NCBI GenBank assembly: GCA_900544605.1 | Contig: UQVP01000018.1 | Span: forward strand, 1-21,800 | Direction of reading: 5' to 3' | Origin: an uncultured Mycoplasmatota bacterium | GTDB lineage: Bacteria; Bacillota_I; Bacilli_A; RF39; UBA660 | DNA length: 21,800 nt | Part shown: positions 1 through 6,052 of the stretch, piece by piece | Layout: each line of letters begins with the position of its first letter | How positions within the stretch are numbered: the first letter of the stretch is position 1 | The notes under the pieces: generated by a model | The model's database searches: none | What the model saw: only the letters and a program-made list of their open reading frames with translations | What the model was told of the DNA's origin: nothing | Program-made: the position numbers and the translations under genes

Positions 1-992
1 TCTATTGTTCCTAGTACTATTACTAATATTAGTGCTGCATACTTTACAAAATTTAATGATATCTTTATCCATTTTCTTACTACTTCTGGTACTACTTCAC
101 ATCCACTTACTTCTTGTCCTTTATTATATTTACTATCATCAGTATTTTCTGTAGTTGTTTTTTTACCATTTTCTATAAGGTTCTTATAAGATTCATAATC
201 TTTTTGATAAGAAGTAAGTTTATTAGAATATTCAGTATTATCAAAATAAGCATTATATACTTTATTACCTTCTATATCAGAATTTAATCCATTTATTACA
301 GCATTTAATTTTGATAATTTATTTTCACACTCTTTAACTTTATCATAATTTTCCCATACTTTTGCTTTTTTACCATCAACTGTTTTAGAAGTGCTTTTGT
401 AAGTATTTTCATCATAACAACCATAATCCAAAAAATCTTTTTTAGCGCTTTCAATAGATGATACTCTTTCATCCATACTTTGTTTTAATTTTGCTTTTGC
501 CTCTTCTGTATCATTTTTATTTGATTTATAACTATTTTCTAAAACCTTTTGATAAGGTAAATCTTTTATAAACTTGCCTGTATTATCTACTAATAATGTA
601 TTTATATTTGTATCAAGAGTTGCTTCATTTCCAAAATAAATTTTATAATATAATTTTTTAGAAGTCTCAACATATACTAATCCTTCAGGACAACTCTCAT
701 CTTTCATCACTTGCCAATTATAAGAATTATATGCATTTAGATTAGCAAAGGTTAAAAATTTTCCATTTATTAAAGTCTTAAAAGTCTGAGATTTACCATT
801 AACAAAAATAAAACTCTTATTTTGATCTATTACAAACATGTAACTACCATTTTTCATTTTTGAAACTTCTGCTTTTAAATAAAATGAAGTAACATCTAAT
901 GGTCTATGTGTATATTCACAAGTTATTGCCTTTACTCCAAATGGCATTAATAATGATATAAACATTATTAACAATATTCTTACTTTTTTCAT
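1..992 (-). CDS. Secreted or membrane protein, 3' end cut off by the window edge; possibly T4SS-pilin-like
   Basis: An open frame starts at ATG 990-992 and runs off the left edge without a stop (330 codons visible). A GGTGAT ribosome binding site lies just upstream. Residues 1-22 (MKKVRILLIMFISLLMPFGVKA) form a clear signal peptide. The exported part (about 23-295) is rich in Lys, Asn, Tyr and Ser, probably coiled-coil around 140-280, with scattered Cys (25, 101, 192, 222, 298). At 300-330 a hydrophobic segment begins (FVKYAALILVIVLGTI). That segment resembles the start of the small two-helix T4SS-pilin / VirB2-like proteins of Bacillota, which continue D-F-x-K-A; this is inference, because the decisive residues lie outside the window. 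No enzyme motif is visible. It lies downstream of recA, behind the recA terminator. Confidence 0.75.
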   Translation of the reverse strand, partial: MKKVRILLIMFISLLMPFGVKAITCEYTHRPLDVTSFYLKAEVSKMKNGSYMFVIDQNKSFIFVNGKSQTFKTLINGKFLTFANLNAYNSYNWQVMKDESCPEGLVYVETSKKLYYKIYFGNEATLDTNINTLLVDNTGKFIKDLPYQKVLENSYKSNKNDTEEAKAKLKQSMDERVSSIESAKKDFLDYGCYDENTYKSTSKTVDGKKAKVWENYDKVKECENKLSKLNAVINGLNSDIEGNKVYNAYFDNTEYSNKLTSYQKDYESYKNLIENGKKTTTENTDDSKYNKGQEVSGCEVVPEVVRKWIKISLNFVKYAALILVIVLGTI

Positions 993-1014
993 ACTATCAC
1001 CGATTAAAGTATAA

Positions 1015-1040
1015 CAAAAAAACAAGTTTTAGTAAACTTA
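1015..1040 (-). terminator. Intrinsic terminator of recA
   Basis: On the minus strand AAGTTT-ACTA-AAACTT forms a 6-bp, AT-only stem followed by G and a seven-T run. The recA stop codon (1038-1040) overlaps the first arm. The stem is weak, so some read-through into the next gene is possible. Confidence 0.55.
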
Positions 1041-2066
1041 TTTTTTTTCTATTATTTCTTCTTGAACTTTTTTTACATTCAAGTCGTAGTAATCACGAAC
1101 TTTCTTTTCTAATTCATTATATAATTTTGTATTATTTTTCAAAAGTTCTTTTACATTTTCTCTACCTTGTCCAATTTTTTCACCATTGTATGAATACCAA
1201 GCTCCACTTTTTTCAATAATACCAGCATCCGTTGCAAGGTCTACTACTTCTCCAGTTTTAGATATTCCTTCACCATAAGCAATCTCTAAAGTACAAGTTT
1301 TAAATGGTGGCGCCATTTTATTCTTTACAACTTTAACGTTTGTTTTATTACCAACAATGTCATTTCCTAATTTAATTTGTTCACCTTTTCTAATTTCTAA
1401 ACGAATAGATGAATAAAACTTAAGAGCACGTCCTCCAGGTGTAACTTCAGGATTACCAAACATAACCCCAACTTTCTCACGTAATTGGTTAATAAAAATA
1501 CATACTGTGTTAGTCTTATTAATTATTCCTGATAATTTACGTAAAGCCTGGCTCATTAAACGAGCTTGAAGACCAACATGAGAATCACCCATCTCTCCTT
1601 CAATTTCAGCTTGAGGTACTAAAGCAGCAACAGAATCTATAACAATAATTCCAATAGCACCACTTCGTACTAAAGCTTCACATATTTCTAAAGCTTGTTC
1701 TCCATTATCTGGTTGAGAAAGTAATAAATCATTAATATTAACACCTATTTTAGCAGCATATTGTGGATCCAAAGCATGCTCTGCATCAATAAAAGCAGCT
1801 CTTCCACCTTTCTTTTGTATTTCAGCTATTGCATGTAAAGCAAAAGTTGTCTTACCACTTGATTCTGGACCAAAAATTTCTATAATTCTTCCTTTAGGAT
1901 ATCCACCAATACCTAAAGCAACATCTAAACTTATTGAACCACTTGAAACAACATCTATTTCACGATGTTCATTATCTCCAAGTTTCATGACAGCACCTTT
2001 ACCAAATTGTTTTTCAATATCCAGTAGGACTTGATCTAAAGTTTTGTCTCCTGATGTTTTAGCCAT
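1038..2066 (-). CDS. recA: RecA recombinase
   Basis: ATP-dependent DNA strand exchange protein for homologous recombination and SOS induction, acting in the cytoplasm on single-stranded DNA. The Walker A motif GPESSGKT is at residues 66-73, the characteristic FIDAEHALDP follows at about 92-101, and the L1/L2 loop region (MGDSHVGLQARLMSQALRK, then INQLREKVGVMFGNPEVTPGG) is intact. At 342 aa it is near full family length. The start chosen is ATG 2064-2066: AGGAGG lies six to seven bases upstream, whereas an in-frame TTG 18 bases further upstream would put that SD inside the gene. It follows pgsA and rodZ as in Bacillus, but cinA is absent. It has its own SigA promoter and SOS box, so it can be transcribed independently of pgsA. 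Confidence 0.98.
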   Translation of the reverse strand: MAKTSGDKTLDQVLLDIEKQFGKGAVMKLGDNEHREIDVVSSGSISLDVALGIGGYPKGRIIEIFGPESSGKTTFALHAIAEIQKKGGRAAFIDAEHALDPQYAAKIGVNINDLLLSQPDNGEQALEICEALVRSGAIGIIVIDSVAALVPQAEIEGEMGDSHVGLQARLMSQALRKLSGIINKTNTVCIFINQLREKVGVMFGNPEVTPGGRALKFYSSIRLEIRKGEQIKLGNDIVGNKTNVKVVKNKMAPPFKTCTLEIAYGEGISKTGEVVDLATDAGIIEKSGAWYSYNGEKIGQGRENVKELLKNNTKLYNELEKKVRDYYDLNVKKVQEEIIEKK

Positions 2067-2094
2067 CTTTATTCCTCCTATCAACTACATTTTC

Positions 2095-2123
2095 ATTTTA
2101 TAATATTAAATTTAATTTGTCAA
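2095..2123 (-). promoter_or_regulatory. SigA-type promoter of recA
   Basis: A perfect -35 TTGACA (2118-2123) and a -10 TAAAAT (2095-2100) are separated by 17 bases on the minus strand, with the recA SD and start about 30 bases downstream. Confidence 0.75.
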
Positions 2124-2132
2124 TACCTAAAT

Positions 2133-2146
2133 CGAACATTTGTTTG
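2133..2146 (-). promoter_or_regulatory. LexA-type SOS box upstream of recA
   Basis: Minus-strand CAAACAAATGTTCG matches the Gram-positive LexA/DinR consensus CGAAC-RNRY-GTTCG at all but one position. It sits ten bases upstream of the -35 of the recA promoter. A LexA gene is not in the window, so repression is inferred from the site alone. Confidence 0.7.
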
Positions 2147-2198
2147 ATAAATTTAAAAATTATACATATTTAATTTTATAATATTAAATTTTTGCTAA

Positions 2199-2223
2199 GA
2201 AAAAAAGCATTTTTGGATGCTTT
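2199..2223 (-). terminator. Intrinsic terminator of pgsA
   Basis: Minus-strand AAAGCAT-CCAAAA-ATGCTTT forms a 7-bp stem followed by a T run. The stem starts directly after the pgsA stop codon. About 75 bases of featureless AT-rich DNA separate it from the recA regulatory region. Confidence 0.75.
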
Positions 2224-2817
2224 CTAATCTTTTAAAATTAATTTTTTATTTAATTTATAATATTCTGCTGCTGATATAATTGATAATATACAAGCTACTA
2301 TCAAGAATATTTCAGCTATTCTAATATTAAATAATTCGAATGGTAAGTTATAAAATAATGTTAAAACAATTCCTATCATCATAAAAACAGTCTTAACCTT
2401 TCCTAATTTAATTGCCCCAACAACTTTACCTTTACTACCTGCTATCATTTTTATAATATCCACAATTGTATCTCTTGATACAATAATTACAGGAATAATA
2501 GGATGTATAAAACCGCTTGTTGCTAAAATAATTAAAACAGAATTAACTAAAATTTTATCTGCTATTGCATCCAACATTTTTCCTAAATCAGTAACCATGT
2601 TATATTTTCTAGCTAAATGGCCATCCAAAGTATCAGTTAAAGAAGCAATTATAAATAAAACACCAGCTATAATATATTTAATATCTATAACAATTGATTC
2701 ATTAATAAATATTTTATATGTAATAATTCCAGTAGCATCAAAAGGAAAAATCAAAATTCCAACAATAATAATTGCTAAAAAAATTCTAATTAAGCTTATT
2801 CTATTTGGTAAATTCAT
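2224..2817 (-). CDS. pgsA: CDP-diacylglycerol--glycerol-3-phosphate 3-phosphatidyltransferase
   Basis: Membrane enzyme that condenses CDP-diacylglycerol with glycerol-3-phosphate, the committed step of phosphatidylglycerol synthesis. The CDP-alcohol phosphotransferase signature D-x2-D-G-x2-A-R-x8-G-x3-D-x3-D is complete, with Asp62, Asp65, Gly66, Ala69, Arg70, Gly79, Asp83 and Asp87. The rest is hydrophobic, with segments near 8-26, 45-62, 90-115, 140-157 and 168-185, as expected for this multi-spanning family; 197 aa is a normal length. AGGAGG at 2821-2826 overlaps the end of the rodZ-like gene, which ends nine bases before this start, so the two are probably co-transcribed and coupled. The order rodZ-pgsA-recA matches Bacillus (ymfM-pgsA-cinA-recA) minus cinA. 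Confidence 0.95.
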   Translation of the reverse strand: MNLPNRISLIRIFLAIIIVGILIFPFDATGIITYKIFINESIVIDIKYIIAGVLFIIASLTDTLDGHLARKYNMVTDLGKMLDAIADKILVNSVLIILATSGFIHPIIPVIIVSRDTIVDIIKMIAGSKGKVVGAIKLGKVKTVFMMIGIVLTLFYNLPFELFNIRIAEIFLIVACILSIISAAEYYKLNKKLILKD

Positions 2818-2826
2818 AAATTCCTC

Positions 2827-3306
2827 CTACCTAACTATATAACTAGTAACAATAGATTCTGTTCCATTTTCATCATCATTTTTAGTTATTTCTTTAATAA
2901 CAAAAACTAAAACTAATATTAAAAATATAACCGCAATACCATACATTGTAAAAGTAAATATTGGTGGTCTTTTCTTATGTTCAATTGTATATGGAGATTT
3001 AATTTTATTTTCTTCGGGTTTAGCTAGTTCTTTAGCTTTTTTTATATCCTCTAAAGATATTTTAGAAGTATAATCAAAAAGATATTCATTAAATTCATTA
3101 ATTAAATCTTCTTTATCTAAACCTAAATATTTAGAATAATCTCTAATTAAATATTTTAGATAGTAAACATCTTTAAATGTTTCCATATCACCATTCTCTA
3201 AATTTTCTATTTGGGAAACTTCTAACTTTAAATCCTCTGCTGCTTCGGAAACAGAGATTCCCATCGATTCACGGGCTTCTTTTAGTTTTTCTCCAATTTC
3301 TTTCAT
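2827..3306 (-). CDS. rodZ: RodZ/YmfM-like membrane-anchored HTH protein, short form
   Basis: Probable cell-shape factor linking the MreB/elongation machinery to the membrane. Residues 1-75 form the HTH_25-type helix-turn-helix of RodZ (IGEKLKEARESMGISVSEAA...QIENLENGD). A charged linker follows at about 80-112 and a single transmembrane helix at 117-138 (cytoplasm-in orientation), then only about 20 outer residues. Bacillus YmfM and E. coli RodZ are roughly 290-340 aa with a folded extracellular domain that is missing here. The stop codon is clean and the downstream pgsA spacing is tight, so this looks like a natural short form rather than a frameshift. The assignment rests on the domain pattern and the pgsA neighbourhood. 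Confidence 0.85.
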   Translation of the reverse strand: MKEIGEKLKEARESMGISVSEAAEDLKLEVSQIENLENGDMETFKDVYYLKYLIRDYSKYLGLDKEDLINEFNEYLFDYTSKISLEDIKKAKELAKPEENKIKSPYTIEHKKRPPIFTFTMYGIAVIFLILVLVFVIKEITKNDDENGTESIVTSYIVR

Positions 3307-3332
3307 ATTATCCTACTTTCTTAATAAATAAA

Positions 3333-3683
3333 AAAAATAAATCTTATAAGCCATGTTCTGTACTTCATTGAAGCGACAAACATTTATCTATCGAATATCG
3401 ATCCCTAGAGAATTCGTTTCTTCTCAATCGGGTTCCCCTACCATAATTTGGGTTTCTCACTCGCGGGGTTTACCACGTTCCACTTCCTCCATTTCTGGAT
3501 TAATCGTCTCTTTGGCACTTTATGTTTACAATAACCATATTAAAAACTTAGGTTACTTCAACGCCGTTAGTAAAAACTACCATTGGTTATTTTTTCCCAA
3601 TGCGCGAACACTACTATCATCACAGATAGTGTGAGCATGGACTTTCCTCTACTTATAAAAATAAGCAGCGTTTGTCAAGATTT
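3333..3683 (-). ncRNA. rnpB: RNase P RNA, bacterial type B
   Basis: Catalytic RNA that removes 5' leaders from pre-tRNAs. Read on the minus strand, conserved region I is present as GAGGAAAGTCCATGCTC (about 3642-3626). The core TGGAACGTGGTAAACCCCG...GTGAGAAACCCAAAT and GTAGGGGAACC follow, and the conserved 3' part TACAGAACATGGCTTATAAG ends near 3345. P1 pairs AAATCTT (3677-3683) with AAGATTT (3339-3345), and the RNA ends in a T-rich run that probably serves as terminator. The J11/12-type sequences and lengths fit the Bacillus-class (type B) fold. The gpsB-rnpB adjacency is also found in B. subtilis. The 5' end is inferred from P1 and overlaps the gpsB stop by about two bases. Open frames seen on either strand here are not genes. 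Confidence 0.95.
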
Positions 3684-4014
3684 ATTCTCTTCCATAAATT
3701 ATTTTTTCTAAATTAGATAATCTTCTTAATACGTCAGCGTTATTAGTATTGCTAGATTCATTTAAATCACTATCTTTTAATACATCTAATTTCGTAGACA
3801 TATTTCTTATTTCTTGTTTTAGCCTTATATTATCTTCAATTAATGATTTTTTTTCTGTTTCTAATTCTTTAATAACAGAAGACATCTCTTCATAATCTCT
3901 AATAATAACATCTAAAAACTTATCTACTTCTTGAGGTCTATACCCTCTTGTGTCAATTTTAAATTCTTTATCTAATATATCTTGAACAGTTAATAAAATT
4001 CTTTCTTGATACAT
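3682..4014 (-). CDS. gpsB: Cell division and elongation regulator GpsB
   Basis: Small cytoplasmic adaptor of the DivIVA/GpsB family that binds the membrane and the cytoplasmic tails of PBP1-type synthases, coordinating septal and lateral wall growth. The N-terminal motif LTVQDILDKEFKIDTRGYRPQEVDKFLDVIIRDYE is split over residues 8-42 and includes the family RGY-x3-EVD pattern. A coiled coil (about 45-82), a polar linker, and the C-terminal trimerisation motif DVLRRLSNLEK (94-104) follow. The 110-aa length is typical. GAGGTG lies upstream of the start. Its client ponA is in this same window. The stop codon falls inside the first bases of rnpB. Confidence 0.95.
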   Translation of the reverse strand: MYQERILLTVQDILDKEFKIDTRGYRPQEVDKFLDVIIRDYEEMSSVIKELETEKKSLIEDNIRLKQEIRNMSTKLDVLKDSDLNESSNTNNADVLRRLSNLEKIIYGRE

Positions 4015-4050
4015 AATAACACCTCACTTTTTATCCGAAATAATTATCTC

Positions 4051-4094
4051 AAAAAAAACATTAATTGTCAATGTGTACCACATAACAATTAATG
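4051..4094 (-). terminator. Strong intrinsic terminator of the surface-protein gene
   Basis: A long hairpin has a perfect 10-bp outer arm pair (CATTAATTGT 4059-4068 with ACAATTAATG 4085-4094) and a 5-bp inner pair (ATGTG/CACAT) around a 3-base loop. On the minus strand it is followed by eight T. It separates the surface gene from gpsB. Confidence 0.85.
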
Positions 4095-4100
4095 CCAATA

Positions 4101-5189
4101 TTATTTTAAAATATAAGGTTGTGTTTTTGAACCATTTCCAGAAGCATAAAGAGCATTATTACTTATAAAAGCTATCGGTCTTATTGTTTTATCATTATAA
4201 GCATCAATTGTTGCTACTCCATTACTTGTAACATAATATACTTTTTCACTTTTCTCTTTTACACCAGTCATTGTATAACTAGCTAGTTGCATAGACATTA
4301 AGTAATTATAATTAGTACATGATTCAGATCTAATATTTTGACAATTAACATCAATACTTGCTGCCACATAATCATTTGCATAAGGCAAGCTATATAATTG
4401 ATCACTAGCAATTGTTTCACATTCTTCATTATTGTTTATTTCAAGATTACTATAACTTCTTTTTCCTATACAAAATGGACGATAAGCTAAATATTCTTTA
4501 GATGAACCTAAAAATTTATTATTTGCTTCTAATTCTAATAAACTTTCTTTTAATCTACTAACACTGTAGTTATTAATACCTGAATAATCAGCAACATCAA
4601 CGTTATATCTATCATCCCAAGTATAAGTTTCTTCTAAAGCTTTATCAGCATAAATAATTCTCGCATAACCATCTTTATCAATACCAAGTATTCTCCATAA
4701 CTTACCATTTAAAGAAACATAATTGTTAACGTATTCTCCTCTAAAACGATAACTATCTCCTTCAAGATAAAGTCCCTCACCACTAGTTGTTGTTCCATTA
4801 TCACTTAAAACTTTAGTTGTAAATTTTTCAGTCTTATAATTCTCTCCGCAATTTAGTATTGGAGAATATAAATAATTATCACCATTTTTTGTAACAATTA
4901 CTTTAGCATCACAACTAACTGTTTTATCTAACATTTTACTAAGTGATTTAATATACTTACCATTTTCTAAAGTTTCAACTTCAACCGTAACACTTCCTGA
5001 TTCTTCTTTTGGAAGTAAAGACGTATTACTACTAAAATAGTTTTCAGCGGCACTCTTTAATCTTTTTTCAATATTTTCAAAAGAAACTTTTTTATTACTA
5101 ACCCCTATAACAATAAAAATTATAACTACTAATAAAATTATTCCTCCAAAAATGCCACTCATTATATAAATTAGTTTTTTCTTATCCAT
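4101..5189 (-). CDS. Membrane-anchored surface protein of unknown function
   Basis: Residues 1-4 are charged and a single hydrophobic helix spans about 7-30, so the protein is probably a signal-anchor protein with some 330 residues outside. Residues 36-125 form a first part with Cys93 and Cys114. Residues 140-362 form a second part with NNYVSLNGKLWRILGI at about 155-170, Trp191, Cys240/257/283/291, and an ending RPIAFISNN...GNGSKTQPYILK. The 'NYV-x-F/L-N-x-LWRI' opening and the 'RP...G-x-G-T/S-x-x-PY' ending are, as I recall, a repeated pattern in surface proteins of uncultured Bacillota; no function is known to me. The even number of Cys suggests disulfides. AGGAGG precedes the start. It interrupts the Bacillus-like gpsB/recU neighbourhood and has its own promoter and terminator, so it looks like an accessory insertion. 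Confidence 0.7.
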   Translation of the reverse strand: MDKKKLIYIMSGIFGGIILLVVIIFIVIGVSNKKVSFENIEKRLKSAAENYFSSNTSLLPKEESGSVTVEVETLENGKYIKSLSKMLDKTVSCDAKVIVTKNGDNYLYSPILNCGENYKTEKFTTKVLSDNGTTTSGEGLYLEGDSYRFRGEYVNNYVSLNGKLWRILGIDKDGYARIIYADKALEETYTWDDRYNVDVADYSGINNYSVSRLKESLLELEANNKFLGSSKEYLAYRPFCIGKRSYSNLEINNNEECETIASDQLYSLPYANDYVAASIDVNCQNIRSESCTNYNYLMSMQLASYTMTGVKEKSEKVYYVTSNGVATIDAYNDKTIRPIAFISNNALYASGNGSKTQPYILK

Positions 5190-5214
5190 AAAATCCTCCT
5201 ATAAAACTAATTTA

Positions 5215-5243
5215 AGTATAGCAAAAAAACTATTTTTTAGCAA
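5215..5243 (-). promoter_or_regulatory. Putative SigA promoter of the surface-protein gene
   Basis: Minus-strand TTGCTA (5238-5243), 17 bases, then TATACT (5215-5220), about 25 bases before the gene start. It overlaps the 3' end of the upstream 40-codon ORF. Background AT richness makes chance matches likely. Confidence 0.4.
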
Positions 5244-5352
5244 TATTATTAACACTTTTTGTATCTGCTACTGTAGAAAAGGCTGAATAAATTTTTACAT
5301 ATTTTACATCTTCAATCATTTCATTAAAAATATTATCTATATGATGTCTCAT
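5230..5352 (-). CDS. Small ORF, 40 codons, unknown
   Basis: ATG at 5350-5352 is preceded by GAGGTGAG at good spacing and reads MRHHIDNIFNEMIEDVKYVK, then a Ser/Ala/Thr-rich tail, to TAG at 5230-5232. The protein has no hydrophobic segment and looks like a short amphipathic helix. The stop is followed by an imperfect hairpin (GC...AAAAAA / TTTTTTTGC) with a T run inside the stem, which could end transcription. It diverges from recU and lies upstream of the surface-protein gene. I recognise no family. The strong SD is the main reason to list it. Confidence 0.45.
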   Translation of the reverse strand: MRHHIDNIFNEMIEDVKYVKIYSAFSTVADTKSVNNIAKK

Positions 5353-5464
5353 TATCTCACCTCGCCTTTAATTTAGCACAATTAATTAAATCTTTGGTGT
5401 ATTTCGACAAAACTAGAACAAATTAGACCTTAAAATTTATATAGCTATATTTTTTATTTTATAG

Positions 5465-5470
5465 TATAAT
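5465..5470 (+). promoter_or_regulatory. -10 element for recU-ponA
   Basis: A perfect TATAAT lies 16 bases before the recU ATG, with GGTGAT as SD between them. No good -35 is seen at 17 bases upstream (TAGCTA-like), so the site is supported mainly by position. Confidence 0.4.
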
Positions 5471-5485
5471 TATTATGGTGATAAA

Positions 5486-6052
5486 ATGAATTATCCAGGT
5501 GGTACTAAAAAGCAAATAAAGACAAACATAAACTACGGAAATCGTGGTATGACCTTAGAAAGTGATTTAAACGAAACAAATAATTATTATTTAAATAATA
5601 ATATTGCGGTTATTTATAAAAAACCAACACCAATTACTATTTCTAATGTTGAATATCACTCTAGAACTGATGCCGTTATTACAAAAGCTTATTTTAAAAC
5701 ACCATCAACTACTGATTATAATGGTATATATAAAGGAAAGTATATCGATTTTGAAGCTAAAGAAACTAAAAATACAACAAGCTTTCCTATTAGTAATATC
5801 CATAAACACCAACTTGAACATTTAAAAAGAATTGATGAACATGGTGGTATTGCTTTTTTAATTGTAAGATTTACAAAATTAAATTTAACTTATTTTATTA
5901 CCTATAAAAATTTTGAAAAAAGTTTAGAAGGAAAAAAATCTGTCTCATTAAGCAAATTCAAAGAGCTTGGTCACATTATTGAAGATAAATACAATCCTCG
6001 TGTTGATTATTTAAAAGTAATAGATAAATATTTAGAAGGAGAAAATATATGA
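5486..6052 (+). CDS. recU: Holliday junction resolvase RecU
   Basis: Cleaves Holliday junctions symmetrically after RecA-driven exchange and branch migration; cytoplasmic, active as a dimer. The N-terminal motif YGNRGMTLESDLNETNNYY (17-35) carries the conserved Glu25. The nuclease core shows Asp62 in SRTDAV, then Asp77, Glu90 and Lys92 (D...FEAKET) as metal and catalytic residues, and H106-x-HQLEHL as expected for the family. The 188-aa length is slightly below the roughly 200 usual. GGTGAT serves as SD. Its TGA overlaps the ponA ATG (ATGA), the tight recU-ponA pair also seen in B. subtilis, so the two are surely co-transcribed and probably translationally coupled. Confidence 0.95.
   Translation: MNYPGGTKKQIKTNINYGNRGMTLESDLNETNNYYLNNNIAVIYKKPTPITISNVEYHSRTDAVITKAYFKTPSTTDYNGIYKGKYIDFEAKETKNTTSFPISNIHKHQLEHLKRIDEHGGIAFLIVRFTKLNLTYFITYKNFEKSLEGKKSVSLSKFKELGHIIEDKYNPRVDYLKVIDKYLEGENI

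Noticed and set aside
3177..3634. Plus-strand open frames across 3177-3634
   Set aside because: They lie antisense to the rodZ-like gene and to RNase P RNA, and lack SDs. The conserved RNA sequence explains the region.
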